From positions 1,426,001-1,490,000 of the forward strand of contig NZ_CP019646.1 in NCBI RefSeq assembly GCF_001999965.1: a stretch of DNA of 64,000 nt, given 5' to 3'. The notes beneath the pieces are model-generated. The model saw nothing but the letters and a program-made list of their open reading frames with translations. It was not told the origin of the DNA and made no database searches. This document shows positions 15,356-23,922 of this stretch, in pieces (positions within the stretch are counted from its first letter, which is position 1; each line of letters starts with the position of its first letter). Made by a program: the position numbers and the translations under genes. This DNA comes from Limihaloglobus sulfuriphilus. GTDB taxonomy: Bacteria > Planctomycetota > Phycisphaerae > Sedimentisphaerales > Sedimentisphaeraceae.

Positions 15356-17739
15356 ACAAACCCCATCTTCTCAAGATGAGCGGCCACCCTCTCTTCCATC
15401 TCTGTAACGGCTGAGTTGTGCATTGGCAGGGATGTTTCATAACGCTCTGCCAGCTGCCTGATACGCTGAGTAAGACGCTGGCTGATTCGGTCCATCTCCG
15501 ACTTGACATTCCGCTCAATGGCCGCCATCCACTTATCATCAACCACCAGCACCTTGATTTCATCCTCTGTAAGCGTTTTATACCTGGCAACCACCTTTTT
15601 ATCCAGTTCTGCCTTTGCAATCTTGATTATCTTGTTCAGGGCAGCCTGCTGCATATTCAGCTCCAGATATTGCGTTAGAACCTCTATCTCTTCCGCAGAA
15701 TCAGGGTCATCTTTGATTTCCTTTGCTCGTTTCTGGACATTACCCTTATTAATCTTCTCAAGCATGGAAAAATACCCGTCTTCTCCTCCATACTCTTCTG
15801 TAATCTCTGTTATTTGAGCGGCAAGAGCCTCTTTTTGAACTTCCAGACCTTCAATAGTCTTTTTTTCCTCGGGGAAGTATCTGTCAATAACCAGATATAC
15901 CGGCACTAAATCGCATTCAAACGTCTTGCCCTTATCGCCATAGCTCAACTCTGCCTTCCAGCCGAGACTTGAGATAATATAGCAGTCATCCTGCATAACC
16001 TCGGCCCAGTAGTTCATCAGATGCTGATACACATCATACTTGTCTATGAGGGCTTTACCCGTAAAAGATGAGAGGATATCCTCAGATATCGTATAAATGA
16101 TTTCTTTGGGCTTGTTATCGAGCCCCAGCCCCTTGAGCAGCCTGAGAGTCCTCTCTTTCCATGTGTCAAAAACAGCGTCAATCTCCTTGCTGAAGGCGGT
16201 AAATTCAGGATGGCTCAAGATTTTCTGCTTGATTTTCTCCTTCTTAACCTTAAGTTTTAATAATCCCTTTCGCCCTCTATTTGAAAACAGCTCTTTTTTA
16301 AGCGTTGGATAGACCTTCCAGTAGTCCTCCAATGCGTCAATATCTTCTTTTGGAATACCTCCAGATAGATGAGCCTCGATATTCTGGGTATCTTCCGGCT
16401 CCTGGCTGTCGATATAGCGTGGGATATTGAGGTTGAAATCATTGGCTTCGATTTCAGATACCGGCACCATACGGCTGAATTTGTCAAGCTCGGTCTGCTT
16501 ATTGAATACATCCACAATTCTGTGTATATCCTGCTCCCTGAGCCTGTTCTTGTTGCCGTCTTTGATAAACCCCTTCGAAGCGTCTATCATAAAGATACCC
16601 TTGCGATGCTGGGCGTTCTCTTTATCGATAACGATGATACAGGCTGGGATGCCCGTTCCAAAAAACAAGTTGGCTGGCAGACCGATGATACCCTTGATAT
16701 AGCCCCTGCGTATCAGATTTGTCCTGATTTGGGCTTCGGCATTGCCCCTGAACAATACGCCGTGGGGAAGAATACAGGCACCCTTACCCCGGCTCTTTAG
16801 CGATTTTATTATATGCAGAAGAAATGCGTAATCACCGTTCTTTGACGGCGGAATGCCGTAGTCCTTGAAACGGCCATAGATATCATTAACCGCATCTACA
16901 CCGTTACTCCATGACTTATAGCTGAATGGGGGATTAGCGACGACATAATCAAAGGTTTTGAGCCTGTTATGCTCATCTGTGAACAGGGGATTGGCAAGGG
17001 TATTACCCTTTTTTATGGTCTGAACGGCGGTGGCGTTGTTATGCAGAACCATATTCATTCGAGCCAGACCCGCCGTTGCGGTATCATTTTCCTGCCCGTA
17101 GATGGAGAGTCCTTCTTCAGTCTCATCAGCGACCTTGAGCAGCAGAGACCCCGAACCGCAGGTGGGGTCATATACAGTAGTTGTCCTGCCGGTTTTCGCA
17201 TTTACGCCGATAACCTTGGCCATGATACGGCTTACCTCGGCTGGCGTGTAGAACTGCCCCTTGCTTTTACCGCTTTCGGTAGCAAAATGACGCATAAGAT
17301 ACTCATAAGCGTCCCCAAGGATATCATCGCCGCCGGCACGGTTTTTGGCAAAATCAAGGGCGGGGTTTTCAAAAATGGCTATAAGATTGGTTAGTTTCTT
17401 GACCATTTCGGAACCGCTGCCGAGCTTGTCTGCACTGTTGAAATCGGCAACTGTGATTGTGCCGGTAAGATTGTTGGCCTCGGCTATCCTGCCGATAATT
17501 TTCTTATTTATGTCATCGCCGATGGTAGATTTGCCCTTCAGGGCCGCCATATCCTTGAAACTTGCCCCCTCTGGGACGGTAATAGGAGCGAAAGGAACCC
17601 CTGCGTATTTGTCGGATATATACTTGATGAACAACAGAACCAGCACATAATCCTTATACTGGCTGGCATCCATACCTCCCCTTAACTCATCGCAGCTTTT
17701 CCATAATGAGCTGTATAATTCACTCTTTTTTATCGCCAT
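15346..17739 (-). CDS. hsdM: Type I restriction-modification system, M (methyltransferase) subunit
   Basis: This 797-residue N6-adenine methyltransferase has the HsdM N-terminal helical domain (SSLWKSCDELRGGMDASQYKDYV in two parts), SAM-binding motif I DPTCGSGSLLL at 191-201 and catalytic NPPF at 269-272. GQFYTPAEVSRIM at 161-173 is the family signature. A further ~300 residues extend past the usual HsdM end (from about residue 480), mostly helical and coiled-coil-like, ending at the hsdS overlap. Such long HsdM proteins are a known subgroup. ATG 17739 has GGAG upstream. It is the first gene of the restriction-modification transcript. Confidence 0.93.
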   Translation of the reverse strand: MAIKKSELYSSLWKSCDELRGGMDASQYKDYVLVLLFIKYISDKYAGVPFAPITVPEGASFKDMAALKGKSTIGDDINKKIIGRIAEANNLTGTITVADFNSADKLGSGSEMVKKLTNLIAIFENPALDFAKNRAGGDDILGDAYEYLMRHFATESGKSKGQFYTPAEVSRIMAKVIGVNAKTGRTTTVYDPTCGSGSLLLKVADETEEGLSIYGQENDTATAGLARMNMVLHNNATAVQTIKKGNTLANPLFTDEHNRLKTFDYVVANPPFSYKSWSNGVDAVNDIYGRFKDYGIPPSKNGDYAFLLHIIKSLKSRGKGACILPHGVLFRGNAEAQIRTNLIRRGYIKGIIGLPANLFFGTGIPACIIVIDKENAQHRKGIFMIDASKGFIKDGNKNRLREQDIHRIVDVFNKQTELDKFSRMVPVSEIEANDFNLNIPRYIDSQEPEDTQNIEAHLSGGIPKEDIDALEDYWKVYPTLKKELFSNRGRKGLLKLKVKKEKIKQKILSHPEFTAFSKEIDAVFDTWKERTLRLLKGLGLDNKPKEIIYTISEDILSSFTGKALIDKYDVYQHLMNYWAEVMQDDCYIISSLGWKAELSYGDKGKTFECDLVPVYLVIDRYFPEEKKTIEGLEVQKEALAAQITEITEEYGGEDGYFSMLEKINKGNVQKRAKEIKDDPDSAEEIEVLTQYLELNMQQAALNKIIKIAKAELDKKVVARYKTLTEDEIKVLVVDDKWMAAIERNVKSEMDRISQRLTQRIRQLAERYETSLPMHNSAVTEMEERVAAHLEKMGFVCK

Positions 17740-18271
17740 TCATTACTCCATAAATATATTAAATTATGACTATATGAAAGGGGATTTTAACAGATAAACA
17801 TACCTAAATCAATAAGCAATAGATATTTACCCCTCATATTTTTCACTGCTCCGGCAAGGTCTGTATATCATATTTGAAACCTCTCAAAATATTCTTAAAT
17901 ATTCTATCAAGAAGGGCTTAGGAGGGACATGAGAACCAGAGGTCGGTTCCACCCTTGTACTAGCTAACATAATAGCAGAAATTTGATATTTGTCCAGTTA
18001 AAACTATCTTTTACAACTGAACCAAGATATTTAAACCCCTTCCTGAACCATAAATCCTTTTAAAGTTGTTAATTTTCTAAACAATTCAGGTATCTTTTTC
18101 TTTTAAAAAAGAGATAATTCACTACAAAAGAATAACTTACAAATATAATAACAGACATATTTTTTTTGATTCTGCCAGCCCTCCTGCCCTGATATTTGAA
18201 AAAAAGGCTCCTGGGCTGTAAAGTGGAGATATTGGGCTGAAAAAAGAGCAACTCTGGGATGAGAGGAGGGC
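17740..18271. other. Intergenic region between integrase and hsdM
   Basis: These 532 bp hold no frame I can support. They are A+T-rich, lie downstream of the integrase stop and upstream of hsdM, and should include the hsdM promoter near 17,760-17,830. No repeat, tRNA or terminator with a clear stem and T-run was found. Confidence 0.5.
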
Positions 18272-19732
18272 TCAATTTTCAAAAAAGGCTTTTTCAACTT
18301 TTATGCAAGCATCTTTGAGCTCGTTATGAATCCTTCTATGGCTATATCTCTCTGAAGTTTTACCTGTGCTATGCCCCATAACCATATTTGAATGGTAGAG
18401 AGATACTCCACACTCATTTGCAAGAGTTTGAAAAGTATCTCTTAATTGATTAAACTCTACATTTAATAAATTACATTCTTTCCTCAAAATATACAACCTT
18501 GTCCTCAATCCGTGTCCGTCTTTATACTCTCCTCCATGAGATGCTAAAAATAATATATCAGAATTATCTTTTCTGGTATCTAAATAGGCTTTTAAATCTT
18601 TTACTGTCCTGTCCCAAAGATAAGCAAACTTTTTACATCTGCCTACCTTGTTTCTCTGTGTCATCAGAGTTTGTTCGTCTAAATTTATCTCAGAACGCTT
18701 GAGCCGTGAAGCCTCTATGAGATAAGTTCCTGTGTTAAGACATAACATTAGTAGAGCTTTTAGTTGTATATCACCTTTTTTATCAGCAGCATTATAAAGT
18801 TTAATAAAATTCTTTTTAGATACTACTTTTGCAGCAATTGATTTAGATACATTAACTTCTAATTTTTCCCATTTATCAAAGTGTAGTATAACTTTTTGCA
18901 GTATAGTAGTATCTTCATAGTTTTTTAAAGAGCCTCTTAATATTTTCAATACTCTACTTTTGTGATGATGAATGGTTTTATCACAATAGTTCTTTTTGTT
19001 AAGATACTTTTCAAATAGTTTAATGTCATATAAAGAAATTTGTTCTAAATACTCTTTTCCTATTAAAGATACAAAAGTATCCCAATCTTTTTTTGTCTTT
19101 TTCTTTTCGTCTGAACTTTTACCATCTATATAACTTTTAGAGTTTTTGTAGTTATCCCAAAGTTCTGATAACTTAATGGGATTTTTATTTACATAATCGT
19201 AGAAAAAATTAAAAGCATCAATGCCTGTTTTCTTAGATAATTCCTGGGGATTTTGAAGTTCATCTTTGAGCCACTGTATATGCTCCTCCTCTGAAATATC
19301 AGCTACTATTTTTTTATCTATTTTACTTATTCCTCTTTTTTCAATTTCTGATGCTACTTGCTTCGGGTCATATTTGTTGTTTATAACGATTTGGGCAAGT
19401 TCTTCTAAATCTGCTCCTTCTAGAATCTTTGTTACATATTTTGTTTTAACAGTGCCTTCTTTTATCTCTGTTTGAAATACCTTTTCTTCTTCTCCTTTTA
19501 GTTCTTTTATAACTGCTCTGAATTTCAGAACAGCATTACCCAAATCAGATTTTAACCATACTCTTTTACTTCTTTTTGCATTATCCCCAGCAAATTCTTT
19601 TGGAATCATCATATAATAACTTTTGTTTTTAGTAGCATAAGATAAACCTATTTCTCTTCCATCTATAATATCTTTTACTTCCTTGTTACCATATATAACA
19701 TACTTAGCTTGTTTTCCTGTTTTTCTTGCCAT
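18272..19732 (-). CDS. Tyrosine recombinase / integrase of the island
   Basis: The C-terminal catalytic domain of this 486-residue protein carries box II residues NQLRDTFQTLANECG (Arg431), VMGHSTGKTSERYSH with His454 and the presumed nucleophile Tyr463. The first catalytic arginine, usually in a G(L/T)RxxE context, is not evident: the matching region reads NTGTYLIEASRL. The usual His of HxxR is Asn428. The N-terminal half is Lys-rich with a SAM-like core-binding segment (ISLYDIKLFEKYLNKKNYCDKTIHHHKSR). I associate this variant pattern with planctomycete integrases, but that is memory, not a search. Its place beside a 3' tRNA fragment fits an island integrase. Confidence 0.85.
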   Translation of the reverse strand: MARKTGKQAKYVIYGNKEVKDIIDGREIGLSYATKNKSYYMMIPKEFAGDNAKRSKRVWLKSDLGNAVLKFRAVIKELKGEEEKVFQTEIKEGTVKTKYVTKILEGADLEELAQIVINNKYDPKQVASEIEKRGISKIDKKIVADISEEEHIQWLKDELQNPQELSKKTGIDAFNFFYDYVNKNPIKLSELWDNYKNSKSYIDGKSSDEKKKTKKDWDTFVSLIGKEYLEQISLYDIKLFEKYLNKKNYCDKTIHHHKSRVLKILRGSLKNYEDTTILQKVILHFDKWEKLEVNVSKSIAAKVVSKKNFIKLYNAADKKGDIQLKALLMLCLNTGTYLIEASRLKRSEINLDEQTLMTQRNKVGRCKKFAYLWDRTVKDLKAYLDTRKDNSDILFLASHGGEYKDGHGLRTRLYILRKECNLLNVEFNQLRDTFQTLANECGVSLYHSNMVMGHSTGKTSERYSHRRIHNELKDACIKVEKAFFEN

Positions 19733-19889
19733 GATTATATACTTATTGAGCTATTCCGTTTGTTTGTAAGTTGTTGAGCGGGTGGATTTAGCAACGGCAG
19801 TGAAACCGATTTTCCCCCTTTTTCTCTGGCTTCAGGCCTGATTCGAGCGAAAAAAACATTAAAAAACCTCAAATTGCCCCCATAGAAAA

Positions 19890-19970
19890 ATGGTAAATCA
19901 TTTTGCATGTGATATAATATAAGACATTAAACCAAAAGAACTTATATTATATTCTACAAAAGGATTTACC
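19890..19970 (+). promoter_or_regulatory. Hairpin covering the transposase start at 19,972
   Basis: TGGTAAATC (19890-19898) pairs with GATTTACCA (19962-19970), and ATATAATATAAG (19911-19922) pairs perfectly with CTTATATTATAT (19940-19951). The ribosome binding site (AAAGGA) and the base before the ATG lie in or against the 3' arm. A TATAAT lies inside the 5' inner arm, so transcripts started at the native promoter would lack the outer 5' arm, while read-through transcripts would fold. Confidence 0.55.
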
Positions 19971-19971
19971 A

Positions 19972-21279
19972 ATGGCTAATATACCACAACCCAGCTTGTT
20001 TTGCTACCAAAATGTTGAAAATCTCGGAGATTTAGAGCGGCTCGACCTGTTACTCAAGACGCTCGACGATGAACAACTAATGCAAACACTCGAAAAACGC
20101 CGCGGCAATGGACGTGATGACTACCCGATACGGGCCAGTTGGAACTCAATGCTTGCCGGCATCGTATTTGGGCACAACACCATCGAAGCTCTTCGCCGGG
20201 AGCTTTCTCGCAACGGTCAGCTCAGGGATATCTGCGGTTTTGATCCTCTCAAAGAGCACCCGGTACCATCATCAAACGCCTATACCAACCTGCTCAAGTC
20301 GCTTATGGAGTATCCGGCAGAAGTAGCCGGTATTTTCCAGAATCTTCTGGAGTGTCTTGCCCGGGAACTGCCCGGCTTTGGTCAGCGTATAGCGATTGAC
20401 AGCAAAGTCATCCAGAGTGCGGCAAACTCCGGTTCAGAAAATAAGCCTGACGGCAGAAGGGATACTGACGGCGGCTGGGCAACAAAAACTTACACAGATA
20501 AAAACGGTAAGATTATCAAAAAAACAACGATATTTGGTTACAAGGTTCATCTGGCAGTGGATGCCAATTATGAACTGCCGATAGCACGTATCGTAACGCC
20601 GGGTAATGACAATGATATGTTAGAGGCGTACAATCTGGTTGACGCCTGTCCCTCAAAGGCTCTTGAGAAGTGCGAATATCTCTCGGCAGACAAAGGCTAT
20701 GATTGCGGCGATTTCAAGCTATGGTTATGGAAGGAGCACGATATACGTGCTGTTGTTGATACTCGCAATATGACGCAGTTGGAACATAGCCCGGTTGAAG
20801 GCCTTGACAGGATATATTACAACCAGCAGGGTGAGGTGTTCTGCAAGTGCTGCAAGGGGGGAGAACTCAACAAGATGTGCAACAGGGGTTTTGAGAAGGA
20901 TAGAGACAGTATCAAGTTCGGTTGCCCGGCACACCATCAAGGGCTGACATGCCCCGCATCAGGGAGTTGTCCAATTGGCAAGAGTATCAGGATCGGGTTG
21001 GAAAAAGACCCGCGTATCTTTATGGCTTTGCCGCGGGACAGCTATAAATGGAAAGACGAATACAAAAAACGGACTTCTGTCGAGAGGGTCAACAGTCGGC
21101 TCGATGTCTCCTTTGGTTTTGAAACTCACTATATTCGAGGCCTTAAAAAAATGCAGATGCGAGTAGACCTGGCACTGATCACGATGTTAGGCACGGCATT
21201 GGGGTACGTGAAAACCAAGCAGCCGCACTACATACGCTCACTGGTTAAATCAGAGTCGATCAAAATATCAGCCGCATAA
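19972..21279 (+). CDS. DDE transposase, IS4/IS5/IS1182-like
   Basis: The 435-residue product has an N-terminal domain (RASWNSMLAGIVFGHNTIEALRREL in two parts), then the DDE domain: RIAIDSKVIQSAA (first Asp), YLSADKGYDCGDFK (second Asp) and KKRTSVERVNSRLD (Glu with the Y/R region). A cluster of cysteines (FCKCCKGGELNKMC, CPAHHQGLTCPASGSC) between the second Asp and Glu suggests a zinc-binding insertion. The gene is intact. I could not define terminal repeats; the element probably extends from about 19,750 to about 21,470. It sits between the island integrase and the tRNA fragment. Confidence 0.85.
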   Translation: MANIPQPSLFCYQNVENLGDLERLDLLLKTLDDEQLMQTLEKRRGNGRDDYPIRASWNSMLAGIVFGHNTIEALRRELSRNGQLRDICGFDPLKEHPVPSSNAYTNLLKSLMEYPAEVAGIFQNLLECLARELPGFGQRIAIDSKVIQSAANSGSENKPDGRRDTDGGWATKTYTDKNGKIIKKTTIFGYKVHLAVDANYELPIARIVTPGNDNDMLEAYNLVDACPSKALEKCEYLSADKGYDCGDFKLWLWKEHDIRAVVDTRNMTQLEHSPVEGLDRIYYNQQGEVFCKCCKGGELNKMCNRGFEKDRDSIKFGCPAHHQGLTCPASGSCPIGKSIRIGLEKDPRIFMALPRDSYKWKDEYKKRTSVERVNSRLDVSFGFETHYIRGLKKMQMRVDLALITMLGTALGYVKTKQPHYIRSLVKSESIKISAA

Positions 21280-21631
21280 CAACGCAAATACAAACCAACA
21301 AACTACCTGCCACACTATCGGTGCGCCTAAAATCACACGACCAGAAGAAACACACACCAGGCTCGCCCCGACTGCTCCCCCAAAGCACGCCCGCAAGCCG
21401 AGGAAACGCCGATTAATCCGCATTAACCTACTGGGTATCAATAGTATTTTGTGGCAAATTTTCTGAAAAGCCTTACAAACGGAATTGCTCTTATTTTAAT
21501 ATTGATTTCTGCTCAAAGATTAATTAACTTTTACACTTGAATTATAACCTTTTTTGAGCTAAAAACAAGGATTAAATGTGCTAAACAATGTGCTAAAAAT
21601 GCAATTAGAGAACATTAGACCTACACACTCA
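21280..21631. other. Non-coding right flank of IS, left of the tRNA fragment
   Basis: About 350 bp with no supported gene. The first ~190 bp are G+C-rich like the IS and probably contain its right end. The remainder is A+T-rich and leads to the tRNA 3' fragment. It carries no usable 5' half for that tRNA. Confidence 0.5.
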
Positions 21632-21656
21632 AGGGGTTCGAATCCCCTTGGGGTCA
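21632..21656 (+). other. 3' fragment of a tRNA gene, probable attachment site (island right end)
   Basis: The sequence contains a complete T-arm, AGGGG-TTCGAAT-CCCCT (21632-21648), followed by a 7-nt acceptor strand TGGGGTC and discriminator A (21656). No GACCCCA acceptor 5' strand or anticodon arm exists upstream, so this is only a 3' fragment. Island integrases often target tRNA 3' ends and leave such a copy behind. Orientation predicts the intact tRNA gene at the far left end of the island, outside the window. Confidence 0.75.
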
Positions 21657-21660
21657 TAAA

Positions 21661-21695
21661 ACAGCCTTTACAATACTGTAAGGGCTGTTTTTTTT
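21661..21695 (+). terminator. Intrinsic terminator after the tRNA fragment
   Basis: ACAGCCTTTACA (21661-21672) pairs with TGTAAGGGCTGT (21677-21688; one G-U pair) around a 4-nt loop, then a run of T to 21695. It lies 4 bp past the tRNA end and is best read as the native terminator of the tRNA gene that the island displaced. Confidence 0.88.
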
Positions 21696-21879
21696 GCTCT
21701 GACACACATTGACTATAGTTAAACTTCCAACCTTTCGCTCCCACAGAAAAAAATGTCCTGATTACTATATACATTTGTTTGATATTATTTTTATTCAGTA
21801 TATGATTAAAAGACTTTTGATTTCGGCAATACTGTATAAGCAATATACATTATAAAACTTTTAAACAGGATTAAATAAA

Positions 21880-23139
21880 ATGAATACAGCTTTCACGAAA
21901 AGACTAACAGCTCTGCTGCTATTCTGCCTCGTCTCCGCCGCGTTCTGTCAACAGGACCTTAATTTCAATTACAGGGACGAGGTTAAAGACGTATCTGATA
22001 TCAGCTTTTATCAACCCTCACCGACAGACACCCAATACCCTGTAACCACTGAATCAGAAAAGGTTAAAAACGTTATCCTGCTGATAGGCGACGGAATGGG
22101 GCTCTCCCAGGTTCGCCTTGCCGCACTCAAAGCCGGCGGCACCGACATACGGCTTTATATGGAAAAGATGCCTGTTACCGGTATTCTGACAACAGAACCG
22201 CACGGCAGATTTATTACCGATTCTGCCGCCGCGGCGACCGCGATTGCCTGCGGAATAAAAACTACAAACGGAACTCTCGGCCAGGACCCGGACGGCTTGA
22301 AATATTTCTCCTTCGCAGAGCTTCATAAGATTCGCGGCGGCCGCTGCGGACTTGTTGCTACAAGCGAACTGACCCACGCCACACCTGCCGGTTTTGCTTC
22401 TCACGTTGAAAGCAGAGGCATGGAACGGGCAATTGCCGTACAGATGATAGAAAACGGCTTTGACGTGCTTTTTGCCGGCGGAAAACGGTATTTTCTGCCC
22501 AAATCTGATGAGAAAAGCAATAGAGAAGATGACAGAGACCTGATAAAACAGGCGCTGAATTCCGGATATGTATTTATCGAACATCGCAATCAGCTCAGAA
22601 ATCTTCAACCCGGCACAAATAAGGTACTCGGGCTTTTCAGCAACCATGCCATGACAACCTTTGCCCCTGAACCGACAATATCGGAAATGGCCAGAACAGC
22701 CATCAAAGTCCTTTCAAATAAAAACGAAAACGGGTTTTTCCTAATGGTTGAGGGAAGCCAGATAGACTGGGCCGGCCATGCCAACAATGTGGAGAATATC
22801 ATAAAACAGACTCTCGAGTTTGACATGGCAGTCAAGGAAGCCCTTGATTTCGCCGTAAAAGACAAAAACACCCTTGTACTGGTTACTGCCGACCATGAAA
22901 CCGGCGGACTCGTGGTTACCGGCGGCAGCAGCAGTGAAAACCTCGCCGTCGAATGGGCAACCAAGTCCCACTCCGCATCTCACGTGCCGCTGTTCGCATA
23001 CGGACCCCAGGCCCTGAATTTTACCGGCGTTTATCACCATACCGATCTCGCCGCTAAAATAGCCGAGATTATGGGCATAGAGAATTTCCCGCGTACCATG
23101 CAGAAGCAGCCGGACAAGACCGAACTCGCTGCCGAATAA
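21880..23139 (+). CDS. Secreted alkaline phosphatase
   Basis: The 419-residue protein has a signal peptide (to about residue 23, ending AAFCQ) and the alkaline phosphatase fold: IGDGMG with metal ligand Asp71, TDSAAAATA with Asp114 and nucleophile Ser115, ATSELTHATPAGFASH, VEGSQIDWAGHAN, VTADHETGG and SHSASHVPLFAYGP. All metal-binding motifs are present, so a working phosphomonoesterase exported to the periplasm or outside is expected. Length (419) is near the family norm for short forms. It is the first core gene right of the island and converges on tyrA 6 bp away. Confidence 0.95.
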   Translation: MNTAFTKRLTALLLFCLVSAAFCQQDLNFNYRDEVKDVSDISFYQPSPTDTQYPVTTESEKVKNVILLIGDGMGLSQVRLAALKAGGTDIRLYMEKMPVTGILTTEPHGRFITDSAAAATAIACGIKTTNGTLGQDPDGLKYFSFAELHKIRGGRCGLVATSELTHATPAGFASHVESRGMERAIAVQMIENGFDVLFAGGKRYFLPKSDEKSNREDDRDLIKQALNSGYVFIEHRNQLRNLQPGTNKVLGLFSNHAMTTFAPEPTISEMARTAIKVLSNKNENGFFLMVEGSQIDWAGHANNVENIIKQTLEFDMAVKEALDFAVKDKNTLVLVTADHETGGLVVTGGSSSENLAVEWATKSHSASHVPLFAYGPQALNFTGVYHHTDLAAKIAEIMGIENFPRTMQKQPDKTELAAE

Positions 23140-23145
23140 ACCAGT

Positions 23146-23922
23146 CTAAAAGTCTATATTGTCACGGAGCTTGTCGAGGAACTCAACCATCACCTCATAG
23201 TCCCTGCCGCGTATGATGTGGGTCAGGTATGACAGACGCTGGTTGATCTTCTCGATCTGCTCAATCGTGCCGGCATTAAACAGAATCTCGGCCAGCAGAT
23301 AATCATCCTCACTTAAAAGCCCCTTGGCTATCTCATGGTGCCTGCGGAACGTCGTACCAGGGGCGTCCTGCTTTTTCATGCACGCCGCGAAAACCAGCGA
23401 TGACGTAAACGGTATCGAAAGGCTGTAGGATATTGTCTCATCATGCTCTGCGAATGAATATTCATATATATTCAGCTCGAGTGACTCGAAGAATTCACGG
23501 AAAAACTTTTTGCCCTCTTCGTCTGATTCTGTGATGATTACGGCGTTTTCGTCCTTTAGATTTCTGATATTGGCGAATGTCGGGCCGAACATCGGGTGAA
23601 TAGAGACGAAACGCAAATTGTGCTGTTTGTAATACTTGTCTATATCGCCCTTTACTGACATGATATCTACAAATATACAGTCATCGCGAACCAACGGTAT
23701 TATCTGGTCAAATGCTTCTTTTGTATGACGAAGCGAGACGGCATTTATCACCATATCAGGGTCAAACTCTTTTAACTGACTCATATCTGTGAGCCGCTGT
23801 ACCTCGATGAAAAACTTCATCTTTTTACGGTCAAAGTCGTATATAGCGACCTCATGATCAAGACAGAACTCCTCTGTCAGCCATGCTCCCATTCGGCCTG
23901 TTCCGAGTATAAAGATTTTCAT
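23146..23922 (-). CDS. tyrA: Prephenate dehydrogenase
   Basis: This 258-residue NAD(P)-dependent enzyme converts prephenate to 4-hydroxyphenylpyruvate for tyrosine. The Rossmann motif is ILGTGRMGAWL at the start, and the fold continues with FVDIMSVKGDIDKY, VSIHPMFGPTF (the prephenate-binding HPMFGP signature) and a C-terminal helical dimerisation region. It has no fused chorismate mutase and no ACT domain. Its start overlaps the pheA stop by 4 bp (ATGA), making it the last gene of the aromatic supraoperon. Confidence 0.92.
   Translation of the reverse strand: MKIFILGTGRMGAWLTEEFCLDHEVAIYDFDRKKMKFFIEVQRLTDMSQLKEFDPDMVINAVSLRHTKEAFDQIIPLVRDDCIFVDIMSVKGDIDKYYKQHNLRFVSIHPMFGPTFANIRNLKDENAVIITESDEEGKKFFREFFESLELNIYEYSFAEHDETISYSLSIPFTSSLVFAACMKKQDAPGTTFRRHHEIAKGLLSEDDYLLAEILFNAGTIEQIEKINQRLSYLTHIIRGRDYEVMVEFLDKLRDNIDF

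Noticed and set aside
17930-17985. Possible tRNA-like sequence (ggtcggttccaccc)
   Set aside because: No matching acceptor stem, anticodon arm or TTCGAAT-type loop could be found.
18069-18297. Two short minus-strand frames overlapping the integrase end
   Set aside because: No ribosome binding site, biased composition, and overlap with the integrase C-terminus and an A+T-rich spacer.
19750-21470. Terminal inverted repeats of the IS at 19,972
   Set aside because: I compared the flanks by eye and found no convincing pair of ends or target duplication, so element boundaries are not annotated.
21559-21843. Minus-strand frame containing MTPRGFEPLE
   Set aside because: This is the reverse complement of the tRNA 3' end; the GFEP-type peptide is a well-known false protein call opposite tRNA genes.
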